From Myroides phaeus (GTDB taxonomy: Bacteria; Bacteroidota; Bacteroidia; Flavobacteriales; Flavobacteriaceae): 64,000 bases of DNA. Positions 38,524-47,157 of this stretch are shown here, piece by piece. The stretch is from contig NZ_CP047050.1 in the NCBI RefSeq assembly GCF_009799805.1, positions 1,874,001-1,938,000 of the forward strand, given 5' to 3'. Below the pieces are notes generated by a model that saw only the letters and a program-made list of their open reading frames with translations, did no database searches and was not told where the DNA came from. Position 1 is the stretch's first letter, and the number at the start of each line of letters is the position of its first letter. A program made the translations under genes and the position numbers.

Positions 38524-39063
38524 AAAGTTGTTTCAGTTTTAGTAATACGAAGATAGCTAAATTCTGTTCTGTTGCAAGTTTTAACAAGTGATTTAACGTG
38601 GACCTATCATCGGTTATAACTGCGTGACATATTGTTTTTTTTATTGTTGTATGAGTTGTAATTATGAGGTTTATAATGATGTGTTGTTTATTAAAAGCAA
38701 TGATTTCCATTTACGACTGATATCTAACATTTGCATATTTTGTTTGAAAGCACAGCTTTCAACCTTTCTTTCTTGAAAAATTATGTTTTTCTATTTCTTT
38801 CTTTTCTTTTTTGATACCAAAAAGAAACAAATAAGGCCGCTTAGGCGCTCCGGTTAAATTGTGGTGTTTTCTTTACAATGATATTTCGGTTTCCTGTTTT
38901 CAGTTTTGACACATCACGTTTCACATCTCACTTAATTCAGTTCCCAGTTTGTTTACTAAATAAAGAGCACCACTTGCACATTTAATTATCATCAAGATTT
39001 TACTTATTGTATATTTGGACATCTTGTGAAAAAAAATCAAATCAGAAATAAAAACAGTATCCT
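38524..39063. other. Junction region between core genome and defence island
   Basis: No convincing gene is present. At 38880-38950 inverted words (TTTCGGTTT, TTTTCAG, CATCACGTTTCAC) belong to the dispersed repeat family of 7 and 34 kb. A TATATTTG box (39010-39017), identical to the Bacteroidetes -7 consensus, lies 47 bases before the next gene, without a clear TTG at the usual distance. Confidence 0.5.
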
Positions 39064-39969
39064 ATGCAATTATATACTCAACAAAAAAGTAAGTTGTCAA
39101 GCTTAAAAGAAAAGCCATTTAAGCTAGAGAAAGAAATACAGCAATTATTTGAAGCCAACTTAGAGAATATAACAGGGTGGAAGTTTATTAAATCTGAGTT
39201 TTCTATCAAAGCAAATCGCATAGATACTTTAGCTTATGATCAAGAGAACAATTCGTTTGTTATTATAGAGTATAAAAGAGAGCGCAGTTATTCTGTAGTC
39301 GATCAGGGAGTATCTTATCTGAATCTGATGTTAGAGAATCGCGCAGATTTTATAGTAGAATACAACGAAAGTCAAAGCGGTAATCTAAAGCGCAATGATG
39401 TAGATTGGTCTCAATCTAAAGTTGTTTTTGTATCACCATCATTTACTTCATTTCAAAAGCAAGCTTCTAATTTTAAGGACTTGCCTATTGAATTATGGGA
39501 GATAAAGCAATATACGAATGATATCATTGTAGTTAATCCTATTAAGAAGTCAAAGTCAGCACCAGCTATTAAAGAGGTACAGAGCGATCAAGATTCGCAA
39601 ATAGCTAAAGTAGCAAAAGAAATAATTGTTTATTCTGAAGAAAATCATTTAGAAGGGAAGAGTGATGATATTATAGAATTATATGAAGCTTTTAAAGCAT
39701 CTATTCTTAATTTATCGGGAGATATAGAAATTGTTCCCAAGAAGATGTATATCGCATTTAAGTTGAAAAATAATATTGTTGATATACGTGTTCAACAGAA
39801 GAATTTGATCTTGTGGATTAATATGAAGAAAGGAACATTAGAAGACACTAAAAAGCTAACAATTGATGCTTCTACAAAAGGGCATTATGGAAATGGAGAT
39901 TATGAATTAGCTGTTTCAAGTACAGATAATTTAGAATATATCATGAGCTTGGTTAAGCAAGCTTTGTAG
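39064..39969 (+). CDS. PD-(D/E)XK nuclease-like protein with DUF5655-like C-terminus
   Basis: A 301-residue protein with two parts. Residues about 20-110 look like a NucS/DUF91-type nuclease core: D54 in RIDTLAYD, then E69-x-K71 in IIEYKRE and Q81, the order expected of a PD-(D/E)XK site. The C-terminal part (about 185-300), ending GHYGNGDYELAVSSTDNLEYIMSLVKQA, resembles the DUF5655 domain. Such proteins are common near restriction systems; their role is not established. It stands alone, upstream of an ATPase-nuclease cassette. Confidence 0.72.
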   Translation: MQLYTQQKSKLSSLKEKPFKLEKEIQQLFEANLENITGWKFIKSEFSIKANRIDTLAYDQENNSFVIIEYKRERSYSVVDQGVSYLNLMLENRADFIVEYNESQSGNLKRNDVDWSQSKVVFVSPSFTSFQKQASNFKDLPIELWEIKQYTNDIIVVNPIKKSKSAPAIKEVQSDQDSQIAKVAKEIIVYSEENHLEGKSDDIIELYEAFKASILNLSGDIEIVPKKMYIAFKLKNNIVDIRVQQKNLILWINMKKGTLEDTKKLTIDASTKGHYGNGDYELAVSSTDNLEYIMSLVKQAL

Positions 39970-40013
39970 AGTTTTTTTAAAAGTAAATAGTTTTAAAAAT
40001 AAGCTTTTAGGTG

Positions 40014-40136
40014 TTATGAGTAAAAACCATAATTATCATTGACAATTTCTAATTTCATTCCTTTTAATTTATCAAGTTCCTCTTTTCTCTCAATTGGATA
40101 AAAGGTTTGAACTCTAAGATATTCAATATTTATCAT
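40014..40136 (-). CDS. Possible 40-residue peptide or gene fragment
   Basis: A minus-strand ATG at 40136 opens a 40-codon frame to TAA at 40014 with a plausible, charged composition (start MINIEYLRVQTFY, then ERKEELDKLKG). A stop codon precedes the ATG directly. It could be the tail of a decayed gene or chance. It is the only content seen in the 358-base gap apart from a TATATTTG box at 40268-40275 ahead of the next gene. Confidence 0.25.
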   Translation of the reverse strand: MINIEYLRVQTFYPIERKEELDKLKGMKLEIVNDNYGFYS

Positions 40137-40327
40137 TCATTTTAATAGCGTTTAAACTGTCTAATAGGTTATTGAAAAGATATTTAAAAAAAGCAATATG
40201 CGTTAGTGTTTTTTTATAACTAAAGTAATAAAAAACAAGACAACTCTGATAACAAAACAATATATAGTATATTTGTTTTTGAGAAAGCATACTTTTTAAA
40301 AAGCATTATATTTATACTAATAACTTT

Positions 40328-41575
40328 ATGGTAAATCAAGAAACAATCGATATTAAGAATTTTGCAGGAATTGACAATCTATATTTAGAAGTTAAACCAG
40401 TCAATATTCTAATAGGCCCTCAAGGGGTTGGAAAAAGTGTTGTTGTAAAATTGCTTTATTTCTTTAAAGGGATTGTAAATGATGCAGTTGAACGAATTGA
40501 AACTACAGATCAAGTAAGTTTTATTAAAGAGTCAGTACAAAACAAATTTAAAAAGATATTTGATAAAAGTAGTTTTAATACAAAACAACCTTTTAAAATT
40601 ACTTATACTAGTATAGAAGGGGAAATCTTTGTTATAGAAGGTAATGGTCTTGGCAATTTTGATATTCATTTACCCAACGCTATAAATAATCTATTGGAAG
40701 GATTATACAATATTAAAAATGACTCTAAGCTTCAGATTTATAAAGATCAAGATATTCAAGAATATTTATCTCGAAAAAACAATTTTCGAAACATAGTACG
40801 TAATCAAATTAGAGATAGGAATGTACCACAGCTTTTTATTCCTGCAGGGCGTAGTTTTTTCTCAACACTACATTCTAACATTTATTCAATTCTTAATAGT
40901 GATACTAATTCAATTGACTATTTTTTAAGAGAATTTGGACAGCTATATCAGATAATTAGTGATTTTCAAACTACAATCAATGAGGATAGTTCTTGTGATC
41001 GTTTAATTGAAGATGTAATTGGAGGTAAGTTTATACGCGATGATAATCGTAAAGATTATATCTTGCATAAAGATAATCGTAAAGTAGAACTTAAAAATGT
41101 GTCTTCAGGACAACAAGAAGCTTTGCCTTTATTGATGATATTGAGAGCTATTTATGATAAAAAGTTGAATACTTCAGGATGTATTTTGTACATAGAAGAG
41201 CCTGAAGCTCATTTGTTTCCTACAGCTCAAAAAGCAATTGTTGAGTTGTTAGCAAAGGTGTATAATAGCAACTCTACTAATATTCAAATATTCATTACCA
41301 CACATAGTCCGTATATCTTGTCGTCATTTAATAATCTTATTTATGCTGGGAATATAGCAAATAAGAATACAGAAAAACGCAAAGAGGTAGGGAAAGTAAT
41401 TACAGAAGAACAGTTTTTAAGCTGTGATGCTGTTGGAGCTTATGCACTTACAAAAACAGCACTTATTGATTTGATGGATGAAGAAAACAATATAATCAAT
41501 GCTACTGTATTAGATGAGGTGTCTAATGATATAGGGAGAGAATTTGATCAATTGTTGGATATAGAATTTGATTAA
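40328..41575 (+). CDS. ABC/SMC-like AAA ATPase of a putative two-gene defence cassette
   Basis: A 415-residue ATPase of the OLD/RecF/AAA_15 kind. Walker A is GPQGVGKS (about 33-40), a signature-like SSGQQEALP lies near 260, Walker B is YIEEPEAHLFP, and an H-loop ITTHSPYIL follows. Unlike OLD nucleases or GajA it has no Toprim domain. The next gene starts one base after its stop and encodes a mini-nuclease, which would supply the missing catalytic partner. Such ATPase plus effector pairs are a recurring plan in phage defence; a named family was not recognised. Confidence 0.8.
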   Translation: MVNQETIDIKNFAGIDNLYLEVKPVNILIGPQGVGKSVVVKLLYFFKGIVNDAVERIETTDQVSFIKESVQNKFKKIFDKSSFNTKQPFKITYTSIEGEIFVIEGNGLGNFDIHLPNAINNLLEGLYNIKNDSKLQIYKDQDIQEYLSRKNNFRNIVRNQIRDRNVPQLFIPAGRSFFSTLHSNIYSILNSDTNSIDYFLREFGQLYQIISDFQTTINEDSSCDRLIEDVIGGKFIRDDNRKDYILHKDNRKVELKNVSSGQQEALPLLMILRAIYDKKLNTSGCILYIEEPEAHLFPTAQKAIVELLAKVYNSNSTNIQIFITTHSPYILSSFNNLIYAGNIANKNTEKRKEVGKVITEEQFLSCDAVGAYALTKTALIDLMDEENNIINATVLDEVSNDIGREFDQLLDIEFD

Positions 41576-41576
41576 T

Positions 41577-41972
41577 ATGAGTACATGTATAATAGAAGAT
41601 TCTCGTAAGATTCACGTTTTTGAAGAAAATGGAAGAAAATTAACGCTGAATAATCCCGATCAGGTTGTAAGCAAAAGAGTTGCCGTAGATGGATGTGAGA
41701 TTAAAGAGGGGATAAGGTGTGACTTTATGCTAATTGTAGACAGTAAAGATTTAGAAATTTTCATCGAATTAAAAGGAACTGATGTTAAACATGGGATAGA
41801 TCAAATAATTGAAACTAAAAGACAATTAGGGGCTAAAGGAAACTCAAAAGCGTATATAGTATGTAGTAGTTCTCCTAAGAAAGATACAGATAAGCAAAAT
41901 ATACAAATGAAAGCTCGACGAGCAAATGTAAAGCTTGATATAGCCACGAATAAAAAAATAGATAATTATTAA
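41577..41972 (+). CDS. Small PD-(D/E)XK nuclease-like protein, ATPase partner
   Basis: A 131-residue protein with a compact restriction-endonuclease-like core: D49 in CDFMLIV, then E64-L-K66 in FIELKG, 15 residues on, with strands between and a helix after. The C-terminus is basic. An in-frame TTG at 41568 overlaps the ATPase gene, but the ATG at 41577 fits better. It is translationally coupled to the ATPase gene and followed by a terminator, so the two form one unit. Nuclease function is inferred from the motif only. Confidence 0.7.
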   Translation: MSTCIIEDSRKIHVFEENGRKLTLNNPDQVVSKRVAVDGCEIKEGIRCDFMLIVDSKDLEIFIELKGTDVKHGIDQIIETKRQLGAKGNSKAYIVCSSSPKKDTDKQNIQMKARRANVKLDIATNKKIDNY

Positions 41973-41987
41973 TTTATATAGAAACCC

Positions 41988-42025
41988 AAAACCCCCACAG
42001 CATACACTGTGGGGTTTTCTTTTTC
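41988..42025 (+). terminator. Terminator of the ATPase-nuclease cassette
   Basis: AAAACCCCCACAG pairs with CTGTGGGGTTTT with one bulged C around a 6-base loop, followed by a T-rich stretch. Confidence 0.8.
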
Positions 42026-42356
42026 CAACAACACTCTCCTCATTAAAACTTCCCTAAAAAAGCACTGGCACTACAACCTGTTTCCGGTTTATCATATTTC
42101 ACAGGACGTGCTTGAGTACTGTGTCATACTCTCTAACCAAATAAGAATAAAAGTAGGTATAGGTTGTTCTTGTATCTATATAAAACTATTTATGATAGAT
42201 TTGTTGTCTTTCAATTTCCAGTTATAAAAGAGATATTTTATTACAGATATATTTTACTTTATATTGTTATATAGGCGAATAATGATTTGCCTTTATGATG
42301 TTTGAATAATGATTTACTTTGTTGTTTTTATCGGGAACGAGTTTGGCATTGGTTAG

Positions 42357-42394
42357 GAATCCTTCGCAAAACACCCTTGTTTTGCGAAGGATTC
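42357..42394. repeat. Perfect 17-bp stem palindrome
   Basis: GAATCCTTCGCAAAACA and its exact reverse complement flank a 4-base loop (CCCT). There is no T run, so it is not a standard terminator. It lies in a gene-free stretch (41973-42481) that otherwise shows only AT-rich filler and a spurious-looking 72-codon frame. Confidence 0.85.
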
Positions 42395-42481
42395 TTGTAC
42401 TATTGCAAAGCCGTTCCAAAGAAAGAAGCGAATGAGATATGTATGTTGTTGTAATTCAGTGATTAAGGTGTTTGTAGGTAG

Positions 42482-42796
42482 GCAGGTAGGAGTAGAAACG
42501 TAAGGTTAAGACGTGGTTTAAAGGTTAGAATTAGATGGAACAAGTTTGAATCTGAACTAATGCCAGATGAAAAAAACAGACTGGTTTTGTATATTAATAA
42601 TCCAACTAGCAAAGAGTACTCTATTCTTGAAATGGAAGAAAACAGAGAATCTACAGAGGCTTTTATAAAGTTTCACAAAGGGTGGTTATCACACACGGTG
42701 CATATTTGGGGCTTTTGGTATCAGACTAAGTCCGACCGAATTATAGCATCTTCTAAAAGCCAATATTTGGGCGATTTTACGTTAGTAAGGTGGTAG
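42482..42796 (+). pseudogene. C-terminal remnant of a DUF6266-like protein
   Basis: An open frame of 104 codons follows a stop and has no early start; the first ATG is at 42560. The translated text (VRIRWNKFESELM, LVLYINNPTSKEY, VHIWGFWYQ, SSKSQYLGD) matches, by memory, the end of Bacteroidetes DUF6266 proteins, in which a strand pattern, a YNPT-like turn and a SxYLG end recur. The family is normally about 200 residues, so the N-terminal half is missing. A short active protein from 42560 cannot be excluded. Confidence 0.5.
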
Positions 42797-42823
42797 TTTG
42801 TATGCTTTTTGTTAGTAAAGATG

Positions 42824-42849
42824 AAAATCCCCTTGATTGGGGATTTTTT
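42824..42849 (+). terminator. Terminator after the DUF6266-like remnant
   Basis: AAATCCCC pairs with GGGGATTT with a short loop, followed by six T. Confidence 0.7.
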
Positions 42850-42948
42850 ATGTTATATACTTTGTGAAGTAAGGAGTTTATTTAGTAAAGCATTTTATTT
42901 ATTAACAAATAAAACTTTCTTTTGTTTGTTAATTTTAATAATATTTTA

Positions 42949-43890
42949 ATGACTAATAAGCCTTCAAGTAAAAAAGTAGATGTAGTGAGTTCTGTAGTGA
43001 AAAATTTAAAAGGAGAAAGCCTGAGATTTTACGATATACTCTCTAAAAAAAATCTTTTAAATATAAAAAAAGAAATAAGAGGTAAGCGTATTTCTTATGA
43101 AGTAATAGAGGATAATAGCAATGTTTTCATAGGATTTATTCAATCTGAAATTACTAAGAATATTCCACCTAAATTAAATGGTACTACAAATAAGATTGAG
43201 CCTTTAGATTTACAAGAAGAGGATTCTCTTGTTTATGGGAATATATTTTTATACGATAAAGAGAATGATTTATTATTTTATGAAATTAATTCTAATAGTA
43301 TTTACTTAGATGGTTTTATAGATTTTCTTCATAGTTTTAATATTAAAGATGGTACTGAAAAATATGATATTAAATTTAGTACGATCTATAAAAAAGATCA
43401 ATATAAGAAAGCTTTAAATATGGATATATATAAAAAGTTTAAAATGTTGGTAAGACAACCTGCAAAGTATCTAGCGGAAGCAAAAATTTTACAGGCAAGT
43501 ATTAATGATAAGATAGCTATTAATTTTGAGGAAGAAATTAAGAAAGCTGTTGAATTTAATAGTGATTCTTCTGAAATTATATTTCAAGTAGACAAACCTA
43601 AGAGTAAGGGGGGATTAGCAAAAGATTTAATGTTAGAAGTTATTAATTATTTTAATAATTCGATATCGAAGTCCAAATTAAATGATTATGTTTCTGTTGT
43701 AGAGGTTGATGGGTATACAGAAGAATCTGATCGATCATTAACAAAACTAAATTTGTTAGGTGATATTTATTTTTTAAGAATGAAATTAGAAGTTTTTAGA
43801 GTTGGAGTTGATTTGCAAAAAAATGAAAGGAAAGAAAAAATTATTGAATTATTTAATGAGAACATAAAGGATCTTAAAAGTTATATATGA
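42949..43890 (+). CDS. Uncharacterised soluble protein of a two-gene module (DUF6731-like)
   Basis: A 313-residue soluble protein with no signal or membrane segment. The middle (about 70-110: IPPKLNGTTNKIEPLDLQ, then YGNIFLYDKENDLLFYE) resembles, from memory, DUF4747/DUF6731 phage-related proteins. The N-terminal residues before the ATG (frame open from a TTG at 42922) are unlikely to be translated. Its stop overlaps the start of the next gene (ATGA), so the two are co-translated. The genes are AT-richer than neighbours. Function is unknown; position in a defence island suggests an anti-phage or toxin role. Confidence 0.7.
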   Translation: MTNKPSSKKVDVVSSVVKNLKGESLRFYDILSKKNLLNIKKEIRGKRISYEVIEDNSNVFIGFIQSEITKNIPPKLNGTTNKIEPLDLQEEDSLVYGNIFLYDKENDLLFYEINSNSIYLDGFIDFLHSFNIKDGTEKYDIKFSTIYKKDQYKKALNMDIYKKFKMLVRQPAKYLAEAKILQASINDKIAINFEEEIKKAVEFNSDSSEIIFQVDKPKSKGGLAKDLMLEVINYFNNSISKSKLNDYVSVVEVDGYTEESDRSLTKLNLLGDIYFLRMKLEVFRVGVDLQKNERKEKIIELFNENIKDLKSYI

Positions 43891-44399
43891 TTAGTGAGGA
43901 AAATATAAAAGAAATTAAGCGAATAAAATTTAGGAAGAGGAAAGATTCTATAATTCCTTGGCTTGTATGTGTGATTTCATTTATAATAAATTATAGCTTA
44001 GAAGTAACATATAGTGACAAGGTAAATTTATTTAATGATAAACTGATAGATGTTTCAGCACTCTTCTTTGGGGTTTTTGTAGGTAGTTTATATTTGTTTG
44101 ATAAATTTAGTGATAGGCCATTTTATAATAGTTTAATAAAATTTTCAAAAAAACTGATTGCATTAAATATTATAGTTATTGTGATGTCATTCATCTTTGT
44201 TTTATATAATGAATCTTTTTTAAAAATTATAAGCTTTACAATTCTAAAAAAAGAATTTAGTTTAAATTTAAGTTTAGTTCTTTTCTCTTTATATGTTTCC
44301 ATATCCACAATAACAATGTATTATATATGTAAATACATTCAAATACTGTTTTTACTTATTAAGCATAAAAATAAAAACGAATTAGAAAATTACCATTAA
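43887..44399 (+). CDS. Four-segment membrane protein, partner of the preceding gene
   Basis: A 170-residue membrane protein with about four hydrophobic segments (near 22-40, 52-72, 88-108 and 125-150), a basic N-terminus (RIKFRKRKDS) and a short charged tail. It overlaps the preceding gene by four bases (ATGA). Small four-pass proteins paired with a cytosolic sensor are a pattern seen in defence systems such as Kiwa, but no homology to KwaA is claimed. A terminator follows about 90 bases later. Confidence 0.72.
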   Translation: MISEENIKEIKRIKFRKRKDSIIPWLVCVISFIINYSLEVTYSDKVNLFNDKLIDVSALFFGVFVGSLYLFDKFSDRPFYNSLIKFSKKLIALNIIVIVMSFIFVLYNESFLKIISFTILKKEFSLNLSLVLFSLYVSISTITMYYICKYIQILFLLIKHKNKNELENYH

Positions 44400-44487
44400 A
44401 AAAATATTGCCTACATATTTATGTAATGTTTTTGAATGTTTATAGGAAAACGTATTCGTTTAAAAAAATATAATGAACTACGAAATT

Positions 44488-44520
44488 AAAAAAGAGAAAT
44501 TTAATGTTTCTCTTTTTTTT
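44488..44520 (+). terminator. Terminator of the soluble/membrane gene pair
   Basis: AAAAAGAGAAA pairs with TTTCTCTTTTT around a short loop, with a continuing T run, 90 bases after the stop. Confidence 0.75.
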
Positions 44521-44610
44521 GGGAGGGATAGCATATTTAATTCATCTGTTGTTTGTATTGTAAACCATTATCTGTGTTAGATAAGAGATGGCTCTTTTTT
44601 TAAAATAATA

Positions 44611-44652
44611 GATAAGGCATAATTGCAAATGTTTTGCATTGCCCTATCTTTG
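44611..44652 (+). promoter_or_regulatory. hsdM promoter overlapped by an imperfect palindrome
   Basis: TTG at 44623-44625, a 19-base spacer and TATCTTTG at 44645-44652 match the Bacteroidetes consensus exactly. The same bases form an imperfect inverted repeat: GATAAGGCA and TTGCAAA on the left, TTTTGCA and CCCTATC on the right. Transcription would start about 85 bases before hsdM. The overlap suggests an operator. Confidence 0.6.
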
Positions 44653-44742
44653 GTGGATAAGTTTATGAAAAGCATTTTAAACACACAGTAAACAGCTGTT
44701 TGGTGTAATGTTTTTAACTAATAACAATAAATACAGGCAATT

Positions 44743-46305
44743 ATGATTACAGGAGAATTGAAGTCTCAGATTGATAGAATATGGAATGATTTCTGGACAG
44801 GGGGTATTTCTAACCCATTGACAGTAATAGAACAGTTTACGTATCTTATCTTTTTGAAACAATTAGATGATAGACAAATTTTAATTGAAAGGGAAATTAA
44901 CGATTTGGGTACTTCTGTAAAGAAAAATATTTATACCAAAGACCAAAAAAGCCTGCGCTGGAATTTTTTTAAAGACAAAGATTCAGAGGTGATGTTTGAT
45001 ATTTTTACACGTCCAAAAGAAGAATTAAATCACGTTACTGCTTTTGATTTTATGAAAACCATTGGCGCTGTAGGTGGTAAGTTTTCAGAGTATATGAAAG
45101 GGGCTACTTTTATGATTCCAACACCAAAGTTGTTAGATAAAGTAGTACAACAAATAGACAAATTGCCTTTAAATAAAAAAGATACCAAAGGAGATTTGTA
45201 TGAATATATGTTGGGTAAAATTGCAGAAGCAGGGACTAACGGACAGTTCCGTACGCCTCGCCACATTATTCGTATGATGGTGGAGCTGATGCAACCGACA
45301 AAAGAAGATACTATTTGTGACCCTGCAATGGGTACGGCTGGATTTTTAGTGAATGCAAGTCAGTATTTAAATGAGGTTCACAACGAGTGGTTTTTAGAAA
45401 AAGGGTTTCGCGAGCATTACAATACCAAGATGTTTAACGGAATTGAGATAGACCCTTCGATGATGCGTATTGCTACTATGAACTTGCAGTTGCACGGTAT
45501 AGACACTCCTGTTGTGATGGGAGGTAGTGCCTTAGCAGAAAGCAACGAAATCACGAGTCAGTATTCTTTGATCTTAGCCAATCCGCCGTTTAAAGGAGCT
45601 TTAGATTATGATGAGGTTGAAAGTAGCTTATTGCAAGTAACAAAAACAAAGAAAACAGAATTATTATTCATGTCTTTGATTTTGCGCATGTTAAAATTAG
45701 GAGGTCGCGCTGCGGTTATTGTACCCGATGGTGTGTTATTTGGTAGTTCTATTGCTCATAAAAACATCCGCAAAGAGTTGATTGAAAACCAGCAATTACA
45801 AGGTGTTATTTCAATGCCAAGTGGGGTGTTTAAACCTTATGCAGGGGTGAGTACGGCTATCTTGATTTTTACTAAAACAAATTCGGGAGGTACAGATAAC
45901 GTATGGTTTTACGATATGAAAGCTGATGGATATAGTTTAGACGACAAGCGTACTATGTTAGTGTCAGAAGAGGCTATGGCTCAGGTTTTTTCAAAACCAG
46001 AGAGCGTGTTAGAAGAAGTAGCCGGAAAATGTGATATACCTGCTATTTTAGGTGCATGGAATAAATTAGGGGACTTAACACCTAAAGAGGTTGAAGCTTT
46101 AGTAGAAGCACGTACAGCGCAATCGTTTTTAGTGCCAAAGGCAGAGATTGTAGCTAATGGGTATGATTTAAGCATTAACCGATACAAAGAAGTCGTATAT
46201 GAAGAAGTGCACTACGATGCACCCAAAGATATTATTGCTGCTATAAAAGAATTAGATGCTCAAAGACAAGCTGCTATTGTAGAACTGGAAAAAATGTTGG
46301 GATAG
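44743..46305 (+). CDS. hsdM: Type I restriction-modification DNA methyltransferase subunit
   Basis: Adenine-N6 methyltransferase subunit that modifies host DNA and forms the restriction complex with HsdS and HsdR. An N-terminal HsdM helical domain (about 5-130) precedes the methyltransferase core with motif I DPAMGTAGF at about 193 and motif IV NPPF at 280-283. The C-terminal helical region ends in KELDAQRQAAIVELEKML. Length of 520 residues is normal. Its stop overlaps by one base a GTG start of an unrelated gene, then hsdS follows. Confidence 0.95.
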   Translation: MITGELKSQIDRIWNDFWTGGISNPLTVIEQFTYLIFLKQLDDRQILIEREINDLGTSVKKNIYTKDQKSLRWNFFKDKDSEVMFDIFTRPKEELNHVTAFDFMKTIGAVGGKFSEYMKGATFMIPTPKLLDKVVQQIDKLPLNKKDTKGDLYEYMLGKIAEAGTNGQFRTPRHIIRMMVELMQPTKEDTICDPAMGTAGFLVNASQYLNEVHNEWFLEKGFREHYNTKMFNGIEIDPSMMRIATMNLQLHGIDTPVVMGGSALAESNEITSQYSLILANPPFKGALDYDEVESSLLQVTKTKKTELLFMSLILRMLKLGGRAAVIVPDGVLFGSSIAHKNIRKELIENQQLQGVISMPSGVFKPYAGVSTAILIFTKTNSGGTDNVWFYDMKADGYSLDDKRTMLVSEEAMAQVFSKPESVLEEVAGKCDIPAILGAWNKLGDLTPKEVEALVEARTAQSFLVPKAEIVANGYDLSINRYKEVVYEEVHYDAPKDIIAAIKELDAQRQAAIVELEKMLG

Positions 46306-47147
46306 TGAGTTACAGTTCTTTTGTAGTTTGTAGATGTTACCAAGATGGTAAAACTTCGGTTCCGCCTTTTCCAGAGCTGGTGGTTTTGGATGAAGATGGT
46401 TTGAGTTTAGATATTCCCGAAACGGATCTGCATACTGATGAAGATTGGGAGCTTTATTTTGAAAAACAAAACCAATTTGACGAGTGGAAACACACCGCTT
46501 GTTCGCATGAGGCTATGGAATATGCCGAAGTGTGGCTTGCAAATGGAATGGGAATGGCTGGTTTCAAAAGTTATTTGTACAGCCAAGGAGGCATGGAGGT
46601 ATTTCCGGTATTGCTAAAAGAATTACCATCAGTAAATGGTGGTTGTATGCCTGCAAGTCAAGCAGAAAAAGCATTACATGAATTGCACTATCTAAAAGGT
46701 TTAAAAGTTCCAATGGAGAAAATTGTCTTGCGAGAGAAAGAATCTAAGAACGTTATCATGATAGGAGATTACGAGGATACAATTCCATTTGCTTTTTTTG
46801 ATTTAAACAAAAAAATGATTTTGGATAATCGAGGTTTTTTCATTGTAGAAACCAAAGAAGTAGATGGGGTGGAGAACGATTATATTTTGTTTCAAGCTAT
46901 GGAGTTCTCTACTGTTGTAGTAGAAGAAAAAAGAATTGCGTATTGCGATCACCAGGCGAAAAGCTTGCGTATAGGTTCTTATTTTCCTATGCAGTTGGGT
47001 GAAAATAAGCCCTTGGAAACAGAAATAGCTTACGAAGTGGTTAAAGATATATACCAAAGTGATAGCTATTGGAAGTATATCATAGAAGCTTTAGAAAAAA
47101 TATGCAAAGCCGCAGTAGAAACCCAAAACCCAGTACACTGGTGTTAA
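46305..47147 (+). CDS. Uncharacterised gene inserted between hsdM and hsdS
   Basis: A 280-residue soluble protein starting at a GTG that shares its first base with the hsdM stop (TAGTG). It has no signal peptide or membrane segment. Cysteines are scattered and no catalytic motif was recognised. The N-terminal part is acidic (ELVVLDEDGLSLDIPETDLHTDEDWE) and could be DNA-mimic-like, which is an inference. It is followed nine bases later by hsdS, so it is an integral member of the operon. A role as an accessory or control protein of the R-M system is likely but not shown. Confidence 0.7.
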   Translation: MSYSSFVVCRCYQDGKTSVPPFPELVVLDEDGLSLDIPETDLHTDEDWELYFEKQNQFDEWKHTACSHEAMEYAEVWLANGMGMAGFKSYLYSQGGMEVFPVLLKELPSVNGGCMPASQAEKALHELHYLKGLKVPMEKIVLREKESKNVIMIGDYEDTIPFAFFDLNKKMILDNRGFFIVETKEVDGVENDYILFQAMEFSTVVVEEKRIAYCDHQAKSLRIGSYFPMQLGENKPLETEIAYEVVKDIYQSDSYWKYIIEALEKICKAAVETQNPVHWC

Positions 47148-47157
47148 TTATTTAAGT

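Noticed and set aside
38501..38710. 69-codon minus-strand frame ahead of sdaA
   Set aside because: It overlaps the start of sdaA in another frame and has low-complexity text; treated as a shadow.
42009..42227. 72-codon plus-strand frame after the mini-nuclease gene
   Set aside because: It begins inside the terminator hairpin, has no start context and its composition resembles noise; no homologue was recognised.
42949..44399. Assignment of the two-gene module to the Kiwa system
   Set aside because: The gene order and the visible sequence of the soluble protein do not match KwaA/KwaB as remembered; only the general soluble-plus-membrane plan is shared.
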